Source: Rhodocollybia butyracea
Lineage: Eukaryota; Basidiomycota; Agaricomycetes; Agaricales; Omphalotaceae
NCBI GenBank assembly: GCA_015501585.1
Contig: JADNRY010000001.1
Coordinates: 620,001 to 684,000, forward strand
Direction: 5' to 3'
Length of the DNA: 64,000 bases
The position numbers and the translations under genes were made by a program. A model generated the notes under the pieces. It saw only the letters and a list, made by a program, of their open reading frames with translations. It ran no database searches and was not told where the DNA came from. Positions 45,674 through 58,370 of this stretch are shown in pieces. Within the stretch, counting starts at the first letter, position 1, and the number at the start of each line of letters is the position of its first letter.

Positions 45674-47242
45674 TCAAGCAGCGATTTGAATACCCTTGTT
45701 GAATCGGTTGTCAGGATCTACTCGTTTTTTGATCTCCTGCAACCTAGCCAAGTTCTTACCATAGAACTCAACAGCCGGAGTTCCCACTAGTGCGTAATTA
45801 GGATATTTCGAAAGTACAGTGTCAGGATCAGCAGCCTCCTTCACTGCTTTCGAACATGCTCTGAGGTGCTCAGCCTCCCATCCAGGGTGCGTGTTTTGAC
45901 CTTGAATAACGGGTTCGATGACATGGAAAGAAGTTGGATGTGGCCAAGCGTTTCCTTTACCACCAGAAGCAAATGCCCCGGCGAAAAAAGGCTCTATAAG
46001 CAGGGCGGCGCCATAAAATCGGGGATCTTCCTGCAGGTCCACCTGCCATTTTAAGGCAGCTTGCATTACCGCAGGCATCAGACGGCTCAGAACAATACTG
46101 TTCTGTTGGTATGTAGTGGTTGCTGCGGGCCGTTGCACAATCACATCTATTAAGAGGATTATTAGGACCCGTCAGAAAGGCCTGAATGAAGTGCCACGGC
46201 CTGCCCATATGACATCGGACTGCTTAGATCCTTGAGGGGCCCTAGCTCCCATGCCCACGAGAGCACCTGCTTGGCATACTCTGTAGAACCAAAGACCATG
46301 GGCATCAATATAACGATATGGTCCATGGTGGGGAGCATACGGACAAGACCAACCATTGCGTTGGCATTGGGGTCGACATTATTTGCAGCAAGATCTGCAA
46401 TGCGTTCGCAAATCTCTGTACTTATCCAAGCCAAAGAGGAGAAAGCCGGCATAGATGCTTGTGGGTTTTGGGTACGCGCGAACAACAAGCTCGGTCACGA
46501 CTGAAGAGGAAGCATTATTGTTATGAAGTAATACAAGAGAGGCGAGACCCACCCCCCGAATGCATGACCTGCACCTCTGATGGCAAAGAGCAAGTCATCG
46601 TTGCCCCTCGCTTGCACCTGCGAGAACAACCTGGGCTTCCAGAATGCTTTCCGAAACCAGTCCGTGCAAGTTAGACAAGTAACTGAGACCACCGCCGAGA
46701 GTAAAGCCTCCCACACCAACGAAACCAACATGCCCACCGATTGGGGTGACTGGCATGTTCTCCAGTTTCTTATAGACATCTGTCCGGGTCCCAGATGGAA
46801 ACAATTATTCTTCGAGTCATAGTCCGCTCTTCGAAAACAGCTCAAGCCTTGGATAGCGAAGAACAAGGAAGATAAGAAATAATTTACTTATTCAACAAGC
46901 AAAGGTCGAGGATAACATCATCCGATTGCGATTCTGCCATTCCGCCAGATCTAACGGCGAAATCAAGACCCTCCTGGTTCAGCCAGAAGATCTGTTCACA
47001 TCCATTAGTAAAGGTTGGTATATTTATACTAGCATACATACCGCCTCGGATACATCTTCAACAGTTTTGGGCTGCAAAGCAACTTTGGGCCCAGATCGTT
47101 TTGACTGAGCGCCCCATGGCTGAGTCGCTTCAGTCCACTGGTCTCCATTTCTAGGGAAAATAATATTTCCGGAGAATCCAGCAGAAGCGAGGGAGTTGAT
47201 TGAGAACGAAGACATTATTGATGTGAACTTCTCCGAGGTCAA
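45674..47242 (-). pseudogene. FAD-linked oxidase (BBE/PCMH family), multiply frame-broken
   Basis: Recognisable minus-strand parts in order: an N-terminal segment (47242-47042, ALQPKTVEDVSEA), the FAD-binding segment (46991-46888, GLDFAVRSGGM...DDVILDL), GGHVGFVGVGGFTLGGGLSYLSNLHGL (about 46750-46660), LLFAIRGAGHAFG, VTELVVRAYPKP, a middle part (NAMVGLVRMLP), and the BBE C-terminus (VGTPAVEFYGKNLARLQEIKKRVDPDNRF). Reading frames do not join: breaks near 46793 (GPG/TDVY), 46603 (ASEG/NDDLL), the G6 run at 46555 and near 46415 (DKYR/EICER). The FAD-attachment His expected after SGG is missing. The family performs flavin-dependent oxidations, for example in alkaloid pathways. ATG-to-ATG distance to SDHAF4 is 78 bp. 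Confidence 0.8.
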
Positions 47243-47320
47243 GTTTAAGCAACGAACGAAACGGCATCAGTACCCATCAATATACTTAAATAAGCGCCCA
47301 AACGGCTTCAACTCTCTACC

Positions 47321-47653
47321 ATGTCAATGCTTACCAGGTCTCTATTTCGCACAACTCTCACCCATCGCCCTGTATATGTGAGGTCTATCAATGACTTTTC
47401 CCGACCTTCTCCTCCTCAGCTTCCCAGAGAGCTGCAATTGGAGTTTGAAGAGTTGCAGAAGCAATCGGAGAACTTGCCCAATCCTGCGCTCTCTACTGCG
47501 CCTGCACCAAAAACTCCTGTAAAAACAGAAGGCAATATCAATGTCAATCCGATCACTGGCGAACAAGGTGGTCCTAAAACAGAGCCAGTTGGACGCTGGA
47601 GCGAGGAAAGTGAAGGAGACTGGAGCTTCAAGGGACGGGTGTCTGATTTCTAA
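47321..47653 (+). CDS. SDH8: Succinate dehydrogenase assembly factor 4 (SDHAF4/Sdh8)
   Basis: Single exon, 110 aa. Mitochondrial presequence (MSMLTRSLFRTTLTHRPVYVR), then the DUF1674 signature NPITGEQGGPKTEP and C-terminal GDWSFKGRVSDF. SDHAF4 binds flavinylated SDHA and promotes assembly of complex II while limiting ROS. Divergent from the FAD-oxidase pseudogene with only 78 bp between ATGs, which may explain why that pseudogene's promoter side is retained. Confidence 0.95.
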   Translation: MSMLTRSLFRTTLTHRPVYVRSINDFSRPSPPQLPRELQLEFEELQKQSENLPNPALSTAPAPKTPVKTEGNINVNPITGEQGGPKTEPVGRWSEESEGDWSFKGRVSDF

Positions 47654-48663
47654 CAAGGAAGGTATGTACATCATGAAACTTGTGCCTCAACTTGAGGTTC
47701 GGGCTGACCATCCGTAGTGTGATCATTATTCCAGAAAAAATCATTTATACAATCGTATTTCTCAATCTCATCGGCGCCTTCTATATTTACATGCAAGAAT
47801 CGCAACGTAATGTGAATCAGAAGGTTTCGTTTTGCAGAGCTATCGGGCATACTTGGCTACGTAGAATGTGAATATCGGAAATCGAGTGCTGAGCGCTGAG
47901 CTTTGACATATCGGTGTCAATAGTGACTTGTCCGTCCGCCATGTTTTGCCTTCTCCTCTCAGCTAAAGGTGCCCACTGTTATTTTCAGAATTGAATTCTA
48001 GATTGCTGTCTTTTTTCCCGTTCCTGGACTGGCATTCCGAACAGATATGAGGGTTGTGTTTCAGTTTATACGTGCATGTCAGGACTTGTCAAGGCAGTAG
48101 GTGGAGACCCTCGGTTATGGGCGGGGAACCTGGATATTCTTTGACCGAAATATGCTAAATCTGGTCAAGGATCTAATCTTACAGGCGATGATCTTTTAAC
48201 GGTACAGGCACCTAAGGCTTACACAGAGACTCTCGCTGGTACACGTCCATCCATTCTACGCTTTCAGCGTGTACATGTAGCTTCACGCCCGCCTCGCAAT
48301 CAGTCGCTCCTTTGACTTCTTGCGGAGCGCAGGAACGGTTACGCGGTCTTTGCTGTTCATCAAAGACGGGAGGTGCCCATGGTTATACCGTTCATCGAAC
48401 GGAAACCTTTGACCGTGTTGTAAGATGTGCAATCAAAATTGCGGCAGATTATCAGCTTGTCCGACTGTCGTCTTTTACACGGATACATACTGTTTCGACG
48501 CCTATCTATCCTGTGTTGGAGAGGAAGAAATGTTATTTACTTATGTACATATGTCTCAAAGGTTCTTTCTGGCCTTCCGATTTTCAAGATTATCATGATA
48601 CAATGATAGCTCTACCTTTTACAAGTCCTTCTAGAGATATATATGACCAAGCTTTATGTACAG
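47654..48663. other. 1-kb convergent intergenic, no feature seen
   Basis: Between the 3' ends of SDHAF4 and GDP-fucose synthase. The plus frame 48312-48692 has no domain and overlaps the neighbour's terminus. Confidence 0.5.
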
Positions 48664-50206
<1,543 letters not shown>

Positions 50207-50257
50207 TCAATCTTGACTCTTCGCCTTGCTTTCATCTTGTTTTCCTCATCATTCGCC

Positions 50258-51528
50258 ATGGTGCGCATGCAACAAGTCGCGAAGCAAGTCTATGAGCTTG
50301 CAAACTCCAATGATCCCCTTGCCCCATTGGTCAAAGAGGCCTTAGATGTTATCGACGAGGGACTAGATGCTTGCGGGTTAGTATTCCAACACCCCAATAT
50401 TCGTAATTCCATATGACCATAAAGCTCTTCAGTGATGACCATGTCTCAATTAGCTTTAATGGAGGCAAAGACTGTCAGCTATCCCCACGTTAACTCTGGA
50501 TTCCACTTAATCTTCATCTCAGGTACCGTTTTGTTACATCTCTTTGCCGGCGCACTCGGGAAACGACGACCAGAATCCGAGTGCACGTCGCCGATACCAG
50601 CAATAAATATTGCAGTCCCTTCACCATTTCCAGTGTTGGAGGAATTCATACAGGATTCAGCTAAAGATTATAATCTCGACCTCTTCAACTGCACACCACC
50701 ACAGGAGGATACTGTCGAGACTATTGTCACGCCTGCGACAGGCAAGGTTACTCATGGTAATGACTATATTGGCCCGTTACCGCGTCCAAGAGGCGTTGGA
50801 AAAGCAAGGGGCGGGGAAGGCATGCGACAGGCCCTAGAGATGTACAAAGCACAGTTTCCACATATCAGTGGGATTTTGATTGGTACCAGACGCACCGATC
50901 CACACGGGGGTCAGTGCATTCAAGTTCACCATGACGCGATGATTGTGACCCTGTTCGCAGATAGGATATCTTTTCGATGTCCTACAGACCAGGGCTGGCC
51001 CAGGTTTGACCGTATCAATCCTATCATCAACTGGTCGTATGCCGATGTATGGACATTTCTACGCCAGCTACAGGTACCATACTGTAAACTCTATGATGAA
51101 GGGTTCGTGTTCTCGCTGATCGTCTTAAAGAATACATATTCACGGCACAGAAAACTCTTAGTTACACATCCCTTGGATCCACCTACAACACCTTTCCAAA
51201 CCCAGCTTTACTTATAGCACCTTCGACGCACTGGAATGAGGAGTCGCTTCCTTCCGCATCGATTATATCCCCTGCTACAGCACTCAACACCGTGATGTCC
51301 AATACACATGCAACTCCTCCCGATGCTCTTTCAGAAGCTTTGTCTCCCACAGAGGTCCTTACGAATTATATGTCAGCGACACACTCAAATCCTGGTGTAG
51401 TGACGAGTACATCCTCAATGAAGTATTATTCGCCTTCAGTTCCCTCACGTCCTCAGTATCAGCCTGCATACATGTTGAAAGATGGCCATTTGGAACGTGC
51501 AGGTAGAGGTCTGAACATTTCTGTGTAA
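50258..51528 (+). CDS. FAD1: FAD synthase (FMN adenylyltransferase, PAPS-reductase fold)
   Basis: Exons 50258-50376, 50433-50473, 50523-51102, 51162-51528; 368 aa. PP-loop-like SFNGGKDCTVLLHL, then GILIGTRRTDPHG, WPRFDRINPIINWSYADVWTFLR, YCKLYDEGYTSLGS (across the third intron), and C-terminal YKPAYML-type end LKDGHLERAGR. The activity is FMN + ATP to FAD + PPi in the cytosol. The protein is about 60 residues longer than yeast Fad1, because of a Pro/Ser-rich insertion after YNTFPNPAL. Start chosen at the ATG giving MVRMQQVAKQVYELA; no better upstream start. Confidence 0.95.
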
Positions 51529-51694
51529 TCAAGTGATATATAGAATTAATGTAAAATTGTCTCTTATTGAACCTAAAGCTCTCAACTTTTATTAGAGTTG
51601 GGAGCATCGAATTTTGGCATGCATCATAGACATAAGAAGAACATAAGCAGGTAACAACCAACGAAGTGATACAGCATTGTGATTGTCAAGTAGT

Positions 51695-52532
51695 CTACTC
51701 TTCTTCCTCCTCATCTCCTCCCTCTTCCTTCTTTGCAGCGGCAGCAGCACGCTTGCGCTTGACACGTCCGGGACGGCCTCCACCGTATGGCGAGGTGAGG
51801 GCGAAGTCGATATGTTTTTGTGAGTCAAGACGAACGACAAACGATGGGACGTTGACGATTTGCTTGCCGACACTAATAAAAAGCTCGCATTAAGGTCAAA
51901 TTCCAATTCAAGCAGAAATGTATGCACCGGATGTGACGTTGCCTGATGAGGACACGCGCGTGATGAATAGATTTGGCGAGGCCGCTCTTGAATACCTGTG
52001 TCTGCAAACGTCTCTCCAAGAAATCTTCAACCTTGAGAGCCAGCACGTAATCGAGACGCATACGAGTCTCGTCGAGCACACCAATTCGAACAAGACGACG
52101 AATCAAAGCATTACCCTCGAAAAGTCGCTTGGGGTCCTTGGGGTCAAGTTTAAGCAGCTCACGAGCTGCACGACGAATTTTAGATAGAATGAGACCGATA
52201 CGCCAGATTTCACGTTTGCTGCGCAGACCGTACTCGCCGGCGAGCTAGATGGGAAAATTTTCAAGATGCTAAATTTCGAGAGGGACAGAAATACAGACCT
52301 TGAGCTCTGCATCGAGACGAGCAGATTCAAAAGGTCGACGGGGGACCTTGTAACTGTATAACACAGATTATAATGGGGCAAGGCTTTATTAGCACGGTTG
52401 CAACCCTCCACAAAAGTGGATCTTGAAGATACTGAAGAATTCCTTACGTTTTGCTGTGGTTCCGTGGGGCCCTACAGACACATTAACATCATGAAAATTG
52501 TCCGAGCAAATCGATAAGAATTACCTAGGCAT
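51695..52532 (-). CDS. RPS9: 40S ribosomal protein S9 (uS4)
   Basis: Five exons (minus): 52532-52525, 52471-52448, 52353-52299, 52244-51928, 51872-51695; 193 aa. [28 protein letters not shown] and the S4 domain ([50 protein letters not shown]) are conserved, ending in a basic then acidic tail ([19 protein letters not shown]). The first coding exon is 8 nt and the second 24 nt, a common trait of ribosomal protein genes in basidiomycetes. Divergent from eL21. Confidence 0.97.
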
Positions 52533-52742
52533 TTTGTCTTGAGGAAAGTGAGAACAAGCGGAACAAAAATTGCAGGTGGCTACGGTGGCTTGGCACGTGC
52601 AGCTATACAGGTCTATTTCCACGGATGCCGGAAGTTGCCGATTTTGTTTTCAAGCTTTCGTTGTCGACAGTGAGGCAGCTCGTTGCTTGTCGTCGCTATC
52701 TGGACCTAATCCTTTTCCTTTTTCTTCTTCGTAGCCCTCAAA
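52533..52742. promoter_or_regulatory. Divergent promoter of uS4 and eL21
   Basis: 210 bp shared by genes for one small- and one large-subunit ribosomal protein. Contains a palindromic CACGTG at 52594-52599 and C/T-rich tracts next to each start. Co-regulation is inference. Confidence 0.5.
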
Positions 52743-53379
52743 ATGCCTCACTCTTTCGGTTACCGGGCGCGTACACGCCACATGTTCAAGAGGGGATTCA
52801 AGGGTATATCTTGTGAAATATTTCGAGGAAAGCACAACTTAGGAATTCTGCAGAACATGGCCCCGTGAAATTGTCGACTTTCCTCATCAACTACCGCGTC
52901 GGAGACATTGTCGACATTAAAGCTAATGCAGCTCAACAAAAGGGTATGCCCCACAAATACTACCATGGGCAAGTATTGTAATTTCAATCGTGATTACATC
53001 TGCTTCATATCTCATTCCTTAGACGAACCGGTATCGTCTACAATGTCACCCCCTCAGCTGTTGGTGTGATTGTACACAAAGTGGTCGGCAACCGTTATAT
53101 CGAAAAACGTGTCAACCTTCGCGTTGAGCACGTCCGTCATTCAAAGTGTAGGCAGGAGTTTTTGGACAGGGTCAAGAGTAACCATGAAGCGCATGTCGCC
53201 GCTAAGGCTTCTGGAGGTATGTTTTTGTATTCTACCAACTTCAGTTCATTTTTGACACTTTTATAGAGCGTGTCAATCTCCGTCGTATCCCTTCCCTTCC
53301 TCGCGAGTCCCGCACCGTCTCTTCTTCCAGCAATGCCCCACAGACGATTGTGCCGTTGCGCTATGAGACTACGATTTGA
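52743..53379 (+). CDS. RPL21: 60S ribosomal protein L21 (eL21)
   Basis: Exons 52743-52803, 52854-52968, 53023-53216, 53267-53379; 160 aa, the standard length. [75 protein letters not shown] and the end VPLRYETTI. Intron 52969-53022 must use the GC donor in catgg|gcaagt to keep GRTG in frame; the adjacent GT gives a wrong frame. A GC-AG intron in a highly expressed gene is noteworthy. Confidence 0.97.
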
Positions 53380-53583
53380 TGTATCTACTCTTTCATGGTC
53401 ATCACTATGTTTTCTCATCACTCGCTATGCGTTATGCAACATGAAAATGTTAAAATGTACTGCGTACGAATACTGTGAGACTACCAGCGATTACAACAAT
53501 ACAGAGATAGCCAGTAATAGCTGCCGAAAGCCAAGAAGTACAAATGAGATTGATACTTTAACTATTAGATTTCCAGGACCAGG

Positions 53584-56213
53584 TCAATCGCTATCATCGT
53601 CAACCTAGATGAACCCGAGATTGAGCTGAATGTCAGTAGAATATGGCGCAGACACTTACAACCATTCTCCCTCGTGCTTTAGAGGCAGCAGCTCGAGATG
53701 ACCTTCCAGTAGCCGCAGGTTGGAATGAAAGCTGTGATTGCTTCGCTGTCGTCTTTTTCGCCGGAGCCTTCTTAGCACTGTAGAAATTGAGCAACAATTT
53801 GGAGCTGTGGTCGCTTGCACGTACGTTAGAACAGCTGCTCTATTTGTCTTCTTTGCAGGTTTCGGTGGCTCCTCTTCTTCCTCGATGTCGTCGTCATCAT
53901 CATCATCCGGGATTTCAAACACCTCGCCTTCGGATTCCGACTGAGAAGTAGATTATCAATACGATGTAAATGGAAACAACCTGCCATACGACTTACCACG
54001 GCTTTTTTCCCTTTGGCAGGCTTTTTCGCAGGAGCTTTCTTCGCAGGAGCTTTTTTGGCCGGGGCTTTCTTTGCTGGAGCTTTCTTGGCAGGAGCCTTCT
54101 TCGGAGGCTCATCATCAGAGTTTTCAAAGTCAGATCCTCCACCGCCAACGTCGACGTCCATCATCATTGAGTCTTCAGATACGGCATCAGAGTCGTTAGC
54201 TCGCGCTTTAGCCTTGCCTTTGCCTTTCGATTTCGATTTCTCCTTGTACTCTTTGTCTTGCTGTTCTTTGGCTTCGGCGAGCTGTTCCAACTAGATGAAC
54301 AATGGCAGATGAGGCAGAAATGAGAATTTTCCCCACCGCATCATCCAAGTTTTCCTCCTCGACATCGGGTTTAGCCTGAACATCCTTCATTATTGATTTC
54401 AACGACCGGGCTACATGAGTCTGGATCGCATGAATATCGTCTTTTTCTACGAACATTTGAATCGCGTCTGACATCCCGTTCTCTCCCAACAGCTGAAGCT
54501 CCTGCGCCGACAAGTACTCCTGCACCAGGGTTGCTACTCGAACCTTGGCAAGCTTCTCCGAAACACTCAAGTCTGGGTCATCAATACTCAGTTCAGGTTC
54601 GTCAGCGGTGACTTTACTTGAACGGGTTGATTTCTTTGTCCGATGAAAGACCAGCATGTCTCGAGGATTGGCGATGCGCCCTTGGAACTCTTGGCCGAAT
54701 CGTATAGGGTTGGACATCTCGCTCACACCAGTCGTGTCCACTTTGAGTCGAACGAGTGGGAGCATGGGGTCGAGAGCCTCACCACCGTCCTTCGTCGCTT
54801 CAACATTACGTTCCTCCCATTGTTCATTCGCCTTGTCTATGAGGGCATTTACTTTGGCTTTGAGGAACTTTGATATTTCAATCTGGTCTGAAAGATCGAG
54901 GTCCTCTTCTTCGGCAATTTCGGAGAGGACTACTTCCTCGAGTACAAAAGGCCGCACCGTCCGGAGCGGGATGGGTTCCATTTTGTATTCTTTGTTGTGT
55001 ATCGAGAGAAGGGCGACATGTCTAAGAGAAATGAGTTCATGGAAAATGGAGGTTGGATAGAAATGTACTTCGGAAGAGCTTCACCATCTGCTAGAGATGT
55101 AGCTACTGAAGAACCTGGTTGAGATATGTAATAATTTTTGCCAGTTACCGGCTCAGGAATGATTCGACAGTCGTGTTCATGGCCCCAGACAACAAGATCT
55201 ATACAATCGTCGAACATACCCTCTGGGACAAAATCTTGAGGACCATGCTTAACCCTACAGGACATTGAGCACTAGAAAGCTACTATTGTGTCACACGCAC
55301 CGATTTTGGTGCACCAAAAGCAGATTAAACCAATTATCTTTGTCCCGTGGCGTGAACATCCTCACTCGGTTACTGCGAAGCTCAAAGTGCATCCTAGTAT
55401 CTTTGACGTTCCCAATCCCGTACATTCCAAGATGGCTCTTACCCTTGCGTAAAAGAACTGGGCGTACTGCTATGCCTGAACTTGAGCTCTCTGGGTCTGA
55501 GGTAGGGGCGACAGGAAGGTCAATTTTGCCCATGTAATTGACCAGGCCTGAGACTGACAGAACATCAAGTGCACCGAGAGCGCCTTCCTGTTGGTGTCCT
55601 GTTGAGAAGGAACCCTTGATGTTGAAAGGAAAACATACCGCTCCTGCACCTTGAGGATCATCATGATTCCCATGTATAGAGAACACAGGAATGCCGACAT
55701 TGAGATTTGGGTCTTCATAATTGATTGCAGGAAACCTGTGGCAGATTTTACAAGGGTAGACGGGAAAGAGGCAACGAAGGACGAACGAGAATCCCTCAGC
55801 CTTTCCATCAGCTGGGTCACTTAGAAGATCAATTTGGACAGGGTTATCGCCCATTGTGTATTCACGGAGCAACGCAATTGTCCTGTAAAGCGACTCTCTT
55901 GACGGTTTATTTTCGTGGAACAGGTCTCCAGCAAGTAGGACAAAATCGACCTTTTTTGTTACATGAGTAGAGCGTGTAGGCCTTTTTTTTAAAGACCCAC
56001 TTGATGCTTTTTCGCGAGCTGCAAGATCTCCCCAAAGGTGTTAACCGAGTCCTGGCCGCGTATAGGATCCCTTTCATTGTATCCGATGTGGTTGTCGGTG
56101 GCAAGAAGGATACGGAATGTATCTTCCGGTGGAAAAGCTAGTGAATATTATTGGCAGAATATCTAGATGGACTTAAAGAGAAACTTACCAGCATCTTCTC
56201 TGGGTGGCGCCAT
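53584..56213 (-). CDS. MRE11: Double-strand break repair nuclease Mre11
   Basis: Eleven exons (minus): 56213-56189, 56137-56001, 55950-55787, 55735-55639, 55587-55301, 55254-55069, 55021-54337, 54290-53997, 53940-53825, 53777-53660, 53604-53584; 709 aa. Phosphodiesterase motifs: ATDNHIGY (D23, H25), LAGDLFHENKPS, GNHDDP, and WGHEHDC; then SLADGEALPKHV and the Mre11 DNA-binding domain. The C-terminal tail is a Lys/Ala/Pro block (KKAPA x6, histone H1-like), an acidic run, and a second KKAPAKK. Partner of Rad50/Nbs1 in end resection and telomere upkeep. The last exon choice (end DDDSD at 53584) is uncertain; an earlier acceptor would end at 53605. Intron 55588-55638 is stop-free and in frame. 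Confidence 0.94.
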
Positions 56214-56377
56214 GAAGTTGGAAGGTCCAAGATTTACAAACGCGACGCGTTCGGATGACTCATCCGCCAGCGTCCATAAATAACACGTGGTGAAACAGTT
56301 CCTGAATTCTTTCGTTAATCTTAAAGTCGCTACGTCTTTCTTTCTTTTCGCTTCGTTTCTTCGTTTCTTCGTCCTCA

Positions 56378-57768
56378 ATGTCCCCTCAAAATCCCCAAAA
56401 ACCAGCCTCAAGAGGTCTTGTTGTATGTGGAAATACCTAATTTGTTTTGCATATCATAAATAAGTCTTCTGAGTAGACTGGGGTTGTTGTTTTCTATCTA
56501 GTGGCAGCACTATCGGTAAGACTCCTCCCTTTTTCTCGAAATACATCTAATTTGTACATGCTAGATGGTCATGGCGTATGTTTTATCAAGCTCGTATCAT
56601 TCTCGTCATTGAAATACCTTTCAAAAGTAACAAATGGGTCTTGAATGCGACTGAGGCCCCACTCTTCTTCTTGTGTACTCAGCTCGTCCTTGCTGTTTTA
56701 CTTTTCGTCATTTCGGATGCCTTGAAGCTACTTCCCGATAGGCTCACGCTTGATATCAACATCTGTAAGGGACTTGTGCCTATGGTCGGATTGAATGTTG
56801 TTGGTCTTAGGTATATATATATCTGTAAATTCGGGCCTCATTTGACTCTGACTTCTTTTTCTTTTGTCATTCTAGCTTCAGCAACTATACTCTGAAATAC
56901 GTCGATGCCTCCTTCTATCAGGTTGCTCGTGGACTAGTACTTCCGTTCACTGTTTGCACATCCTATCTTATGCTGAACGCTCGGCCTTCACTCCGCATTC
57001 TTTTCTCCTGTGGTATAGTTACGATGGGATTCTTCATTGGTGTTTTCCTTGATGGTACCCCCCTGTCTCTCGTTGGAATTTTCTTTGGTGTCGTCAGCTC
57101 TGCAATCACCGCCATTCACTCTGTCGTTATCAAGCAGAGTCTAAACGTTGTCAACGGCAGTGCCCTTCTACTGTCGTGGTACACCAACCTCCTTAGTGCC
57201 ATCTTGCTTGTTCCGATAATCGTACTTGCCGGCGAGACTGCAGAAATCATCAAGCTGTTCTTTGGTGCAGATGAACTGTTGAGGGTTCCCGACCAAATGT
57301 CTGCCTTAAGGACTTTCGTATTGGGTTCGATAATAACTGTAAGTTTAATCCAATATTATCCAGTGTGCAACCCTGATGTCTTTCTTATATAGGGGGCCTT
57401 GGGATTCATGATGAGTATCGCAAGCCTGCTGTCTATCAAGGTGACTTCGCCCATTACACACATGATATCATCCGCCGTTCGTGGCGTTGCTGCATCTCTC
57501 CTTGCAATGTGGATCTTTCACGATATCATTACTTCGTATGTCAAATATCCTTCAAATTTCCTGTTTTGTTCATTGATATAACGCTGCTCTTCATAGTGGT
57601 CGTGCCTCATCTATTGCCGTAATTCTCTTTGGTTCCATTTACTATACATGGGTAAAACACGTCGAGTCGCAGTCCCCAGTGCCATCGACCAACGCCGCGC
57701 CTTATGACCGTGTCAAAATGGAGGACGTTGAATCGGGTACTAGACGCAACTCCAACTCCAAGGAATAA
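56378..57768 (+). CDS. GDP-fucose transporter (SLC35C1-like)
   Basis: Seven exons: 56378-56426, 56502-56515, 56565-56575, 56628-56810, 56876-57338, 57393-57535, 57597-57768; 344 aa. About ten membrane segments with SLC35C1-type motifs: NKWVL, LSFSNYTLKYVDASFYQVARGL, NARPS, GTPLSLVGIFFGVVSS, IHSVVIKQSL, GALGFMMSIASLLSIKVTSPITHMISSAVRG and SSIAVILFGSIYYTWVKH. Imports GDP-fucose (or a related GDP-sugar) into the Golgi in exchange for GMP. The nearby GDP-L-fucose synthase supports fucose as cargo. Exons 2 and 3 are only 14 and 11 nt; the first donor (gtggaa) is weak, so the first 20 residues are tentative. Divergent from MRE11 with 164 bp between starts. Confidence 0.88.
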
Positions 57769-58370
57769 ATTGGGAGTTCATGCTATTCTCATGAAATATA
57801 CACCTGTAGAATAACCTATGAGCTATGTGTAATGCGTGGAGACCAAGACCTATAGACAGTCGCGCCATGTTATATTAGAACCACCTATACTTCCCGTTAA
57901 TTATTGATTCATATTATAGATTAATCGCACCACACTGGGTGCTTTCTTTACATAATGGGAAGAAAACAGCCGCACGTCGTGAGTAAGGGTACTTTAGGCA
58001 GTAGTGCATAAGAGAAAATATAAGAAAGGTCGACTCTGTAAGTTATGTAAATAATCAAAGATGTTTTGCATGGGCCTGGACTGGCGCGTGGTCGGGAAAC
58101 CCAAAGAGGCGGATGGAGAAACTAGATATATTTGTCCAGCTGTTATACGACTACAGGCAGTTATTTAGCAGGTGGAAAATGCGAAAAACGGATGGGGGGT
58201 TTTATAGCCTTAGTCCTCCTAGGATAGAGATGAATATCAACTTGTAAAGTTGTAAACAAGATAACGCTCCCACGTGCCAATCTTATCTAGTGCATGTTCT
58301 CAACTTGATCACGTTGTCGCGCCACTGACTTGTCTCTCCCAAACCACCATACCGTTCGAAACCATTTACT
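57769..58370. other. Intergenic, no feature seen
   Basis: 602 bp between tandem genes; AT-rich with a CACGTG at about 58272. No coding support. Confidence 0.45.
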
